Assembly (NCBI GenBank): GCA_905221605.1
Contig: CAJNDS010002285.1
Location: 152,501 to 216,500, forward strand
Source of the DNA: Symbiodinium natans
Lineage: Eukaryota > Sar > Dinophyceae > Suessiales > Symbiodiniaceae
Length of the DNA: 64,000 bases
Reading direction: 5' to 3'
Shown: positions 1 through 9,010 of the stretch, in pieces
How the letters are laid out: each line of letters starts with the position of its first letter
Numbering within the stretch: the stretch's first letter is position 1
Program-made: the position numbers and the translations under genes
The notes under the pieces: model-generated
Told to the model about the DNA's origin: nothing
Seen by the model: the letters and a program-made list of their open reading frames with translations, nothing else
The model's database searches: none

Positions 1-114
1 CCGAAACCCTAAACCCTAAACCTCAACCCTCCGCTGGCTCTAAGCTCCAATTCATGGAGAGGTTCAGAAGCTCACGGCCGAGGATGGCGGCCTTGAGCTG
101 GCGATCCTCCGGTG

Positions 115-215
115 TTTAGGGTTTAGGGTTTAGGGTTCAGGGTTCAGGGTTTAGGGTTTAGGGTTTAGGGCTTAGGGCTTCGGGCTTTAGGGTTTAGGGC
201 TTCGGGCTTTAGGGT
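115..215 (+). repeat. TTTAGGG-type telomere-like array with variants
   Basis: Roughly a dozen heptamers of TTTAGGG with TTCAGGG and CTTCGGGC variants. Immediately to the left (5-30) a few copies read in the opposite orientation (CCCTAAA). The opposing orientations argue against a simple chromosome end. Confidence 0.9.
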
Positions 216-505
216 TTTTGCTCCCGACCAAGCCTGCTCCTTGTCTCGTTGGCTTTTCTTCTTGGTGTCGGAATAGGCTTGTGGCGCCGACGGCTGCGAG
301 CGCCTCTCCCGCCTTTCCCACTTCTTCTTGCGCGCCACCCAGGAAGGGGCCTGTGAGGAGTTGGCACCATGCTGCTTGTGGTGCCGGGCAGTGCGACTCA
401 CGTGCGACTTGAGATAGCCGCCATGTTTGTCACGCATCTGCCCGTCTTGCTCTTCTTCCAAGTACTCCTGTCTGCGAAGATCGTCGTCAGAGGAGTAATC
501 TGAAT
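215..505 (-). CDS. Candidate exon, highly charged protein segment
   Basis: An open minus-strand frame encodes an acidic stretch (DSDYSSDDDLRRQEYLEEEQ) followed by a basic K/R/Q-rich stretch. This composition differs from the telomere-like DNA on both sides and looks coding. No domain is recognised. It sits downstream, in the minus direction, of the HEAT-repeat exons and could be a late exon of that gene. Exon ends were not fixed; possible acceptors (CAG, TCAG) lie near 500-540. Function unknown. Confidence 0.35.
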
Positions 506-770
506 CAAAGACCAAGGGAAGGAAGCACTGACCTGGATTCCAAGTGAGGGTCGGAGAGCAACAGTAGGAACATTTGCACAATGCCGATTCTCATCATATT
601 AAAAAGATTTCCCGGGGGGGAGGTGTGCGCACCCTACAGTACTTACACAGGGGGGGGTTGCATCAGTCTTTTGCTTATGCAGCTTCTTGAGGGATGGGGC
701 CGACCTCATGTAGAACATCTATAAGCATAACAGCTCTCTCGCGACCCTTGTCATAAGAACTCCAAGATGG

Positions 771-886
771 GGGTTTCCGAAATTAGGGGAAGCGGGGGGG
801 GGGGGGGGGGGTACCTTATTGGGGTCTACATGATAGGGAAATCCTAGTATTTGGGGGCTGTATTGTGGGTCCCCTAGTTTCGTAAA
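771..886. mobile_element. MITE-like inverted-repeat element, copy 1
   Basis: The left end GGGTTTCCGAAATTAGGGG and right end CCCCTAGTTTCGTAAA are imperfect inverted repeats. An 11-bp direct repeat, CTCCAAGA(T/A)GG, flanks it at 760-770 and 887-897 and looks like a target-site duplication. The inside has a long G run and GGTACC. A second copy lies at about 5685-5790. The element sits inside or beside a candidate exon, so it may have become an intron. Confidence 0.55.
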
Positions 887-1070
887 CTCCAAGAAGGAGG
901 CACCAGCATACAGAGAGAAGCTGTGCCTCATCAACTCCGAGCGGCGCACCGTCGAGTGGTCGAGCACCGTAGCTTGGTACTTCGAGAGGAAGCGCGACAT
1001 CGAGTCTAGCACCTCTCGCCGCTTCTCCTGGCTGGCGCCCCAAGCCACTTTGAGGCACCCCAAGCACGAA
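887..1070 (-). CDS. Candidate exon, helical segment
   Basis: The minus-strand frame encodes a helix-rich stretch with motifs such as REVLDSMSRFLSKYQATVLD and RRSELMRHSFSLYAGASFLE. It is bounded on the left by the inverted-repeat element and on the right by CCCTAAA-type repeats. It resembles the amphipathic helices of the neighbouring HEAT-type exons, but no family is certain. Splice boundaries were not resolved. Confidence 0.35.
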
Positions 1071-1077
1071 GAACCAG

Positions 1078-1152
1078 CCTAAACCCTAAACGCTGAACCC
1101 GAAACCCGAAACCGCGAAACCCCTCAACCCGAAACCCTAAACCCTGAACCCT
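1078..1152 (+). repeat. Degenerate CCCTAAA array
   Basis: Mixed CCCTAAA, CCGAAACC and CCCTGAACC heptamer derivatives between two candidate exons. A short open minus frame at about 1161-1230 (reading GAHAVLGVLRVKEKETWLK) follows and may be another small exon. Confidence 0.8.
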
Positions 1153-1245
1153 GAACTCTATGTCACTTCAGCCACGTCTCCTTCTCCTTCACCCTCAACA
1201 CGCCGAGCACTGCGTGGGCACCTTGCTTCGAACCCAAAACCCCAC

Positions 1246-1363
1246 TAGGGTATAGGGTTTAGGGTTTGGGGTTTAGGGTTTAGGGTTTAGGGTTTAGGGT
1301 TTAGGGTTTAGGGTTTAGGGTTTAGGGTTTAGGGTTTAGGGTTTAGGGTTTAGGGTTTAGGGT
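1246..1363 (+). repeat. Near-perfect (TTTAGGG)n array, about 16 copies
   Basis: Uninterrupted TTTAGGG heptamers, the plant/alveolate-type telomere repeat. The array is interstitial and followed by non-telomeric sequence. Confidence 0.95.
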
Positions 1364-1659
1364 CCAGAGTCAAAACATGACTTGAGCTCTCTCAGTTGTA
1401 AGTGAACAGAAAAGCCCCCAACCTTTACAGTTGAGCCCCGAACGCCAAACCCAACAACCCCAAAAAGAAACCAAGTTTCCCCTTAATCTGAGAACCCCAA
1501 GAGCCCAATAAATCCGACGAACCCAAAACAACCCGAACAAAACACTCGAAGCCCATAGCCCGACCCGAAAAGCCCAGGAGAAAAACAACACAAACCAATA
1601 ACCCAATGAACCCAAAACCCAATGAATCTTTGAACCCCACCCGAAAACCCGACAACAAC

Positions 1660-1727
1660 AACCAGCTTCGTGAAGGGCGCCCCAGGGTGCGATGGCGATG
1701 AGGCTCTCCACAACTGCCTTCCGCACC
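1660..1727 (-). CDS. Candidate HEAT-type exon
   Basis: The minus frame reads RKAVVESLIAIAPWGALHEA, a sequence typical of one HEAT-repeat helix pair. A plausible donor follows (GAAGCTG then GTTGTT). Telomere-like repeats flank it at 1728 and beyond. It is probably a downstream exon of the ubiquitin-like/HEAT gene at 2.83-4.27 kb, but the phase link was not established. Confidence 0.4.
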
Positions 1728-1936
1728 TGGGGTTTAGGGTTCAGGGTTCAGGGTTCAGGGTTCAGGGTTCAGGGTTCAGGGTTCAGGGTTTAGGGTTTAG
1801 GGTTTAGGGTTTAGGGGGGTTTGGGCTTGGGGTTTTGCAGGTTCAGGGTTCAGGGTTCAGGGTTCAGGGTTCAGGGTTCAGGGTTTAGGGTTTAGGGTTT
1901 AGGGTTTAGGGGGGTTTGGGCTTGGGGTTTTGCATG
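1728..1936 (+). repeat. TTCAGGG/TTTAGGG array with higher-order duplication
   Basis: A run of TTCAGGG, then TTTAGGG, ending in a distinctive tail (GGGGGGTTTGGGCTTGGGG then TTTTGCA). This composite occurs twice in tandem, so variant heptamers are organised into a roughly 90-bp higher-order unit. Confidence 0.85.
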
Positions 1937-1962
1937 TCGGCACCCCAACCGGGAGCTCACGG

Positions 1963-2276
1963 CCTTAAACCCTAAACCCTAAACCCCAAACCGCAAACCC
2001 TAAACCCTAAACCATAAACCCTAAACCCTAAACCCCAAACCCTAAACCCTAAACCCTCAACCCTAAACCCTGGCCTGCCATCGCCGACTCAGCAGGCCTG
2101 CCTCCAGGCTTTCAATGAGATCCAGGCTCATGTCCGGAGTTTCATCTGAGGGATTCACACCCTAAACCCTAAACCCTAAACCCTAAACCCTAAACCCTAA
2201 ACCCTAAACCCTAAACCCTAAACCCTAAACCCTAAACCCTAAACCCTAACCCTAACCCTAAACCCTAAACCCCAAA
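1963..2276 (+). repeat. CCCTAAA arrays flanking a small candidate exon
   Basis: Two CCCTAAA arrays (1963-2069 and 2159-2276; the second holds about 15 nearly perfect copies) flank about 80 bp of unique sequence. The minus frame of that unique piece reads DETPDMSLDLIESLEAGLLS and could be a small exon (2071-2152). The repeats here have the opposite orientation to those at 1246-1363. Confidence 0.85.
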
Positions 2277-2387
2277 CCTAGGGCTTCAGTGGTTTAAGCT
2301 GTGTGAGGGTTCAGGCTCAGGTCCTTGAAAGAGTAGGAGCCTAAGAATGGTAGCCTAGGATTTTTTAAGGGAACAGGCTGTAGAAGG

Positions 2388-2808
2388 GTTTGGGGTTTAG
2401 GAGTTTAGGGTTTAGGGCTTAGGGGGTTCAACCCTACACCCTAAACCCGAAAAAAAAAATGAACCTAAACCCTAAGCCCAAGCCGCTGAAGGTTGCTCGG
2501 GTCTCGGCCGCCCACTGCTGAAACCTGCGCCGGAGGTAGTGGACGGTGGATACAGCAACCTGCGTTGCAGCTTCCACGGACTCCTCCTCCTGACAACCCC
2601 AAAAGGCCCCTCAAAAAAAGTTTGTTTAGGGTTTAGGGTTGAGTCAGGGTTTGGGTCTTAGGGTTTAGGGTTTCGGGTTTGAGGGTCAGGGTTTAAGGCT
2701 TCATTGCCAACCATACAATCCGTTGACTTCGATGATCCGTACTGTGAGCACAAAGCTCCTGCGAAAATCATCCCTAAACCCCAAAAACCCTAAACCCTAA
2801 ACCTTTAA
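2388..2808. repeat. Short telomere-like tracts interleaved with candidate exons
   Basis: TTTAGGG or CCCTAAA tracts at about 2388-2480, 2619-2703 and 2771-2807. Between them, minus-strand open pieces at about 2490-2590 (reading EEESVEAATQVAVSTVHYLR) and 2711-2765 (reading SFVLTVRIIEVNGL) look like small exons. The second fits the phase of the exon at 2.83-2.95 kb if a GA donor is used, which is weak evidence. Confidence 0.5.
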
Positions 2809-2829
2809 ACCATGAACTCTGCAGTTGCC

Positions 2830-4271
2830 AAGATCGCGACTCCTCGTCGTGGAGTCCCTCCTGCCACCCAGCAAACTGCGGCCAAAAGCCGTCCAGCTTT
2901 GTGGCGAGGTCCCGACAAACCGCCGAGACACCGTCAGGAATTGACTCACCTAACAGCGTTGGGGTTTCGAGGGTGGGCGGAGGGCTATTATACGGATCCT
3001 TTGGGGCGAACAGGAACCCACAATGACTTTGGCAACCATCTCACCTCGGTGAGCCTCTCCGAACCAGAGCAACTGCACCAGAATCGCATCCCCCAGCATG
3101 AAAAGGTCATTCTCACCGGCAAAGGATGGGACACATTGCATCAGGCATGCTGCTGATGCCCTGTGAATCTCATCACACTCGTCGAAAACGGCGCGGCAGA
3201 TATAGGGCAGAGCAACTTCACGACGCCGTTGCGCACGCCCAGCAGCTGCGATCCCTTCCTGCTCCAGCATGGCAATCAAGGACGTCGTTGCCGCAAGTCG
3301 AGTTGCTGACGAATCCGACTCACACATCTCCACGAAGGCATGCCTGGATTTGGAGGAAGTCCAATACCATCCGTACCTGAGAATGTCGGCGGCATATCTT
3401 GAGCCAGCCTCCTCCAACCAGGACAAGGACTCTGCAGCAGCGACGCCCGCGCCGCGTGGAGCCCTCAAGCGACCCATGGTTGCGGCATCCGCCGAAGCCG
3501 GATCCAGTTTCAGCAGCTCGGCAATTTCAGGCGCGTGCGGCTTGGCAGCTTTTCCCATCCATGACAAGGCCTGAAGAGCAGCCGCCTGCACGGCGCTGTC
3601 CTCGAATGTCAAGCAGCGCGCCACCGCCGCTGCAGTGTTCCGCGTCGGAGCACGAGAGGCGGCCTTGAGCTTCTCCACAATCTGAGCGGGATCCTGCATC
3701 AAATTGTGCGTGTGCCACAAAGAGCCTATGAGGGCTTCCTAGGCAAGACTTCATAGGAAAGCCTGAGACGAAGTGTTCCGAATTCCTGACCATGCACCAA
3801 AAGGGAGTGGGCGGAGCCCTACTAAGCGAGAGGCCTGCGGCCAGCTGTTGAAGACGGTGATGTGGTGCTGGCAGCTCTGCAAGGGCAAACTGGACAAGAG
3901 GTCCTGGCTCCGTATCTCCCGCGCCCCACCGTCACACGCGATGATCAGATTCTGCACGCAGGGGGGGATCCGCAGCACGCGCTCGATGGCGCCGTGCAGC
4001 TGATCCACGCGACCCGAGGCCAGGGCCGCAATGGTGCAAGTCTCCCCAGACCTGGGCTTTGGCGTGTTTGATAAGGCGGGTTCAGGGGCGGGTGAGGGTT
4101 TGTGAAGGGAGGGGTTTAACGTTTAGGGTTTAGGCTTCAGGGTTTAGGGTTTAGGGTTTGGGGTTGCGGGTTTTGGGGTTTAGGGTCAGAGGGAGAAAAT
4201 TTGGGGCTCCAGGCAAGGAACGCGGTGCTCACCGTGATGTTGATTCGGCCCGGTAGGCTGGAGGCCGCCAT
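2830..4271 (-). CDS. Multi-exon gene: ubiquitin-like N-terminus plus HEAT repeats (5' part)
   Basis: Four exons splice with matching phases. Exon 1 (4271-4233) starts at an ATG and encodes 13 residues ending INIT, donor GTGAGC. Exon 2 (4041-3835, 69 codons) completes a ubiquitin-like fold: it reads VDQLHGAIERVLRIPPCVQNLI, aligning with the helix, IPP turn and QxLI strand of ubiquitin, and ends HITVF. It uses a GC donor (CAG, then GCCTCT). Exon 3 (3693-3045, 216 codons plus 1 nt) encodes HEAT-type helix pairs such as AVQAAALQALSWMGKAAKPH. Exon 4 starts at 2949 and reads ESIPDGVSAVCRDLATKLDG; its end is unclear, near 2830. Intron 1 contains TTTAGGG repeats. Ubiquitin-like plus HEAT combinations suggest a scaffold or adaptor role, but the function is unknown. 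Further exons probably lie at 215-2765. Confidence 0.7.
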
Positions 4272-4360
4272 GATGCCCACACCAGACCGTTTCCTCAGAG
4301 AGTCCTGAACCCTTGAATCCTCAACCCTAAACCCTAAACCCTAAACCCGTAAATCCTAGA
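4110..4360. repeat. Telomere-like tracts in and beside intron 1 and the gene start
   Basis: TTTAGGG variants at about 4112-4185 lie within intron 1 (4232-4042) of the ubiquitin-like/HEAT gene. CCCTAAA copies at about 4318-4350 lie just upstream of its ATG. Confidence 0.85.
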
Positions 4361-4424
4361 ATCTTCGGGTTGAGGGTCTAGCCAGGGCTCGAGAATTCAG
4401 CGATGGCGCAATTTGCTGAGGGTG

Positions 4425-4806
4425 TAGGGTTTAGGGCTTAGGGTCCCTTAAACCCTGGACTAGCCCTAAACCCTAAACCCTTGTTCCTTCCCTCTCAACG
4501 CCCTAAAACTGTGGGCCATGTGAAGATCAAACCCGCGGACTGCGCCATGCAAAAAGCAAACATGGAATTCTAAGCCCAACATGTGCTTCGAGTTTAGGGT
4601 TTAGGGTTTAGGGTTTAGGGTTAGGGTTTAGGGTTTCGCATTTAGGGTTTAGGGTTTAGGGTTTAGGGTTAGGGATTAGGGATTAGGGTTTCGCATTTAG
4701 GGTTTAGGGTTTAGGGTTTAGGGTTTAGGGTTAGGGTTTAGGGTTTAGGGTTTAAGGTTTAGGTTTAGGGTTTCGGGTTTCGGGTTTAGGGTTTAGGGTT
4801 TAGGGT
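4425..4806 (+). repeat. TTTAGGG array with TTCGCA interruptions
   Basis: Blocks of TTTAGGG separated by TTTCGCA-type units at about 4590-4806, preceded by scattered single heptamers. No gene is recognised at 4360-4806. Confidence 0.9.
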
Positions 4807-5147
4807 CTCCTGCAGCCTGTGGCAGATGGGGCTCCTGAAGCGGCAGCTCAAGCGCCATTTTCCAAAGCATCCCGAGACCCGCGAAACCCCCGAAAGCCCC
4901 CAAAACCCCCAAACCCCCCAAACCCCGCAAACGCAGAAACCCCCCAAAGCTGTGCCAAGCATGTGAATTTTCACGAGTTCCAGATTCTGCCAGCAGCATT
5001 GTGCCGGCAAAAACCCCAGGCCGTGCGGCTAGAGGCGAAGAAGCCCTGCAGCTACGACAGCGAGCACGAGCGAGGCCGACTTTGGGGACCCTAAACTGGT
5101 CTTGCTCGTCTCAGACTGCGAGCTCGGCGAGCCTGACAGTTGGTGGG
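4807..5147. other. Unique sequence without a recognised gene
   Basis: A C/A-rich stretch (4880-4940) lies inside about 340 bp of otherwise unique sequence with several open frames. One plus frame reads LLKRQLKRHFPKHPETRE, which could be an exon, but no family or boundaries could be supported. Confidence 0.4.
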
Positions 5148-5176
5148 TTTAGGGTTTTGGGTTTAGGGTTCAGGGT

Positions 5177-7290
5177 TTAGGGTTTAGGGAATGGGGGGAA
5201 TGAGGGTACCCTAAATAATCCCTTTAAAGGGTATATATATATGTACAGGCCCCAAAAAATCCCTCCTTCCCTGCTAACCGACGGTAAGGAGCTGGAGGTG
5301 GTCCCCACAGGCTGCTGCTGCGTGGCGCAGTGGACCCCACCGCCCCCGAAGGCAAGGGGATCCATGTTCAGGCTCTCCACAGTCCTGCGTCCCTAAGCCC
5401 GAAACCGCGAACCCTACTGGGGTTTAGGGTTTAGGGCTCAAGGGTTTAGGGTTTCAGGTTTAGGGTTTAAGGGTTTAAGGGTTTAAGGGTTTAAGGGTTT
5501 AGGGTTTAGGGTTTAGGGTTTAAGGGTTTTGGGTTTAGCCCAAAAACCACTTCCTCCCTGGGTAGAGCTCGCGCAGCTTGGCCAGCGCCGCTGCGTCCGT
5601 GAAGCTGTCCCCAAAGTTCTGCGCCACCACCACGCCATTGCCCACCTGATGCACATAGACTCCGACATGAACTAGATTGCCTCTGGGAGTTTCCGAAAAT
5701 AGGGGTACCCTTTGTGGTGGTCCCGTTAAGGGGATCCTAGTCCATTTGGGGTATGAAAAGGGGTACCCTTATTTTCATAAACCCCCATATTCCTTTTGAA
5801 ACCTCTTCTTGTCTGTGGACTCAGTGGATGACACTGGACCTGGGTTTTGAGTTCGGGTTCAGGGGTCCAAGGGCGGAGTTAGCTGCTCCTGCTTCTGAGG
5901 GCGGCGCGAACAAACAGAACACTACCAGCGAAAAGTCGATTTTTTTGGTACTTGTAGTTCAAAGCCGGGTCTAGCTCTAGCAACTTGGAGGTGCGGTTTC
6001 CGCTCCTAAGCCATCAAAACAGGACTATGCAGAACCGAGCTTCTGAAAGCGAACTGCTAGAACCATCTCCCTAAACCAAACCCTAAACCCTAAACCCTAA
6101 ACCCTAAACCCTAAACCCTAAACCCTAATCCCCAAATCAACACAACTTCCTGAGAGGCAGGCGTAGTAGTTGATATACGATGCCGCAAAGTTCGCGGCCG
6201 CTGACCCTGCGCCCCAAGGAGACCGAAGACTATCCTCTGAGCCGAGAATGTTTTGGGGGTTTCGGGAACCCAGGGTGGGACTTTGCGGGGGTTTTGGGTT
6301 CCAGGGGTTTCGAGTTTCTGGGTTTAGGATTTAGGGTTCAGGGTTTAGGGTCCAGCGTTGACGGACTTTGAAAAGGATAAAAAGAGAGGCACTGCCAGTA
6401 ACACATCGCGCTTCGGGGTTGTCCAAGATGTGGACAGTGAGCTGGCGGCCGTGAGCATCCGTGGCACCCTGCAGATCAGCGATCACTTGGCGGGTCACGG
6501 TGTAATCGTCGAGGGAAGGGTCGTTCTCTCTGGCAGCAACCACAACGCCGGGGGAAGCGAAACGGGCGTAAAAGTCGATGTGGGCATCCGTGATGTCCAT
6601 GCCCATGATCCCATCCGTCCAGATGACTTTCTCGATGCCCAGCGTGGTGTAAAGCTCATCCTCCACCTGAGCCTCCGTCCACCCCGGGTTGCGGTTGGGA
6701 TTGAGCACGGAGCTCCGAGTGATGATAGCCGTGCCCTCGCCATCCACCTCCACGGAACCACCCTCCATCACCAAGCTGGACCGCACATACGTGGCCCCTG
6801 AGAAGCTCGCGACATTGGCGGCAACCTTGGCGTCGTTTGTGTGCTCTTGCTTGTTCCCCCAGCCATTGAAGTTGAAGTCCACACAGGACAATGGGGCATT
6901 TGGCCATGCATGGTTCACCGGCTGCCCATATGTGCTAACACAGTCGGTGTAGTTCTTGCAGCTGTATGCAAAGATGCAGCTCGTGTCCCGCATCCACAGG
7001 TCGTCCACTTGAAACTCGACAATCTGCACCTCGCTGCTCAGCTCGCTTCGCATGAATGTCACATCACCTGGGCTGACATAGATCACCACAGGCTGGTACT
7101 TCACCAGCGTGTTGGCCAGGAGGGCAAGGGAGCTTTGAACAGATTGGGCGTGAGAGCCCCAGATGTAGCTGGTAGCTGTCGACATGAACACGCGAGTCTG
7201 CCGGGCGGCCTCCTCGGGCATGAACAGCGCATCCACAAAGGTGTCGAGCAATGGAAGCACTGAAAGGGCAGACAGGCAAAACAGCTTCAT
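5177..7290 (-). CDS. Agmatine deiminase / peptidyl-arginine deiminase family protein, 3 exons, secreted form
   Basis: Predicted guanidino-group hydrolase (agmatine to N-carbamoylputrescine in the agmatine deiminase branch). Exons 7290-6405, 5671-5551 and 5384-5177 splice in phase (886+121+208 nt = 404 codons plus stop). Exon 1 starts with a signal peptide (MKLFCLSALSVLPLLDTFVD), chosen over an ATG 24 nt upstream because the hydrophobic stretch follows it directly. Family motifs are DDLWMRD (97-102), FNGWG, MEGGS (E176) and TDAHID (H237). Exon 3 supplies the catalytic cysteine motif GGGGVHCATQQQP (C355). Usual family length is about 340-375; the extra comes from the signal peptide and a C-terminal tail that may hide another intron. 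A signal peptide is unusual for cytosolic agmatine deiminase, so a lumenal or secreted peptidyl-arginine-deiminase-like role is the alternative. Introns 6404-5672 and 5550-5385 hold telomere-like repeats. Confidence 0.88.
5420..5546 (+). repeat. TTTAGGG/TTTAAGGG array inside deiminase intron 2
   Basis: The array fills most of the 166-nt intron 5550-5385, so the intron is essentially telomere-like repeat between two phase-compatible exons. A related tract at 5148-5188 lies just beyond the deiminase stop codon. Confidence 0.9.
5685..5790. mobile_element. MITE-like inverted-repeat element, copy 2 (deiminase intron 1)
   Basis: The ends GGGAGTTTCCGAAAATAGGG and GGGTACCCTTATTTTCATAA (continuing ACCCCC) are imperfect inverted repeats, each beside GGGTACCC. 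It shares ends and internal blocks (ATCCTAGT, ATTTGGGG) with the copy at 771-886. It lies about 15 nt upstream of the acceptor of deiminase exon 2. Related GGGTACCC-bearing pieces occur near 5195-5290 and 7765-7830. Confidence 0.55.
6070..6131 (+). repeat. CCCTAAA array inside deiminase intron 1
   Basis: About eight CCCTAAA copies on the plus strand within intron 6404-5672. A shorter TTTAGGG tract lies at about 6320-6352 close to the donor. Confidence 0.9.
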
Positions 7291-8427
7291 GGCAGGGATG
7301 GCTACGTGGTGCAACTTCCTGTCGTCCCTCGCCTGTGCTCTGAAGGCTTGTGTAACGCAGGCCTTGCACCAAACACCAATGCTTATGCTGATGTGCTTCT
7401 GAGCTGCTGCTCACTAGCCTTGAAACAAAAACGTTCGGCTGCCAGGCCTGTTGTGCTCAGAAGGGCTCTTAGAAGTTTGAGGTTCATGGATTGGGCTTTG
7501 CGGTGCAGGGGCTTGCGGCTCTTCAGGTTTCCTACTGGCTTTTTGGAATCTCCTTCAAAGGTATATATGAGTCGGCTTTGCTTGTTTTGAATTAGCACGC
7601 CCCCTAGCGTTTTCCATGTGTTTCACCTACCGCACTTGTTTATCCTATCGTATCAAAAAACCCTATTATTTGTCCTCGCGTTTTGCTGCAGCAACTACCC
7701 ACTCTACTAAGATAAGCAAGCGGAAATGTTGACCGCGTCTCATATTAGAGAAAGAGAGAGGGACGGGGGGGATTAACGGTACCTAAGTCCCTCTTTCCCT
7801 ACAAAGAACCCAAAGTAGAGTTTTTTTAGGTGGCTTGTCAAGGCCTTAGGCTTCGATGGCTCCGAAAAAGGATGTTTCTTTCTGTTTTTTTTGGGAGAGG
7901 GGGCACTCCAGCCACAACCACCCGCAAATGCGTCCTGTTCTCACAGCACTGTGTTTGTTTTCCAGCATCGCACCAAGTGCTCATAAACAAGCACAGCAAC
8001 ATCAAAAGCGGTCTACATCCCTCAAAGTGGAAAGAGGCAAAATGTACATGGCAACATGTTGCTTTCTCATCATCATGAGGACATCTGACAAAGATAAACG
8101 ACGCATGATTAAAAACCCAAACTTCATGAGTGTGTAAATACATATAAATATTATATATATATATATATGTGTATAGAGAAAGGGCACCCGCGATTAATAT
8201 AATCTTGTTTTGTGGCCCCAAAAAGCAAAAAGGTCTTAGTCATGGGCCGTTGTTTCGTTCATTTATTCGTAGGGTTTAGGGTTTACTTAATGGATCAGGG
8301 AACTTAGTGCATGCTTAGGGTAGTCATGGTTACTGTTACTGAGAACCCCATTCAAGGTACTCATGGCCCTACAAACTAAGTTCCAGGATCCTTTAAGCAC
8401 GGCTTGTTGGTGGCCTATGCCGAATAG
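7291..8427. other. Upstream of deiminase gene, no gene recognised
   Basis: About 1.1 kb without a supported gene. It contains a pyrimidine/purine-rich stretch with a GGTACC core near 7765-7830, a (TA)n tract at about 8146-8170, and the last telomere-like heptamers at about 8270-8283. The segment directly upstream of 7290 should include the promoter, but no consensus element is evident. Confidence 0.5.
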
Positions 8428-8578
8428 GTGTTCATGCTAATCAAGCGGCAACGGTGCAACTTCTGTTTTGCACCAGAGTCTGAAGTAGCTCCTGGGCATC
8501 TGTAGGTCAGGTGTTCATGCTAACCAAGCGGCAACGGTGCAACTTCTGTTTTGCACCAGAGTCTGAAGTAGCTCCTGG
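8428..8578. repeat. Tandem direct duplication, period 83 bp
   Basis: A 68-bp segment starting GTGTTCATGCTAA and ending AGTAGCTCCTGG is present at 8428-8495 and again at 8511-8578 with a single mismatch. This looks like a recent local duplication. Confidence 0.9.
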
Positions 8579-8632
8579 TAGTATGCCCAAAGCGGCTTTC
8601 GCCACACCCAACCTTTCCAACCATTGCGGCTG

Positions 8633-8830
8633 TTAACCCAGGCGAAAGAGATTGAACCAAACAGCAGGGGGGACCCCTGCACGCTCAAGTGCTTCTGCAC
8701 GGAACAGGAGATTTTGGAATCCTTCCACCAAGGACAAACCTTGGTCTTGGCGACGGCTGGGACTGTCGCGGAGAAATGCAGCGCCGCCACTTCCTGGACG
8801 TAAATCTCCATCGAACGATGATTTAGCCAT
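8633..8830 (-). CDS. Candidate small ORF or exon
   Basis: A 65-codon minus frame starts with an ATG (MAKSSFDGDLRPGSGGAAFL) and reads through SLVEGFQNLLFRAEALERAG to a stop. The composition looks coding but no family is recognised. It lies next to a SINE-like repeat and could equally be a retroposed fragment. Confidence 0.25.
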   Translation of the reverse strand: MAKSSFDGDLRPGSGGAAFLRDSPSRRQDQGLSLVEGFQNLLFRAEALERAGVPPAVWFNLFRLG

Positions 8831-8888
8831 CTGCCTCGTCGCCTGACGAGCTCGCTGTCTCAGTTTGGTGAAGGAGCCGGGCCTTGAC

Positions 8889-9010
8889 TTTTTTTTTTAA
8901 GACGCCCCTTACCACATCAGCAGCACAGTGGGCCGGTCTATTGCGACGAGGTGAGACGGTCAAACTACTTGGAGGAGCAACACAGCAAACAAAGCAACAC
9001 ACCACACCCA
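8889..9010 (-). mobile_element. SINE-like retroposon, copy A
   Basis: On the minus strand a conserved core (AGACCGGCCCACTGTGCTGC, continuing TGATGTGGTAAGGGGCG) is followed directly by an A run (T run at 8889 on plus). The region 5' to the core is rich in GTTTG/TTGTTG. Two further copies sharing the same core and A tail occur at 31090-31262 (plus) and 32985-33150 (minus). The dispersed, A-tailed structure suggests RNA-mediated copying. Confidence 0.55.

Noticed and set aside
1-2300. True chromosome end at the left edge
   Set aside because: TTTAGGG arrays run in both orientations and alternate with exon-like sequence, and some are intronic; a terminus would show one orientation only.
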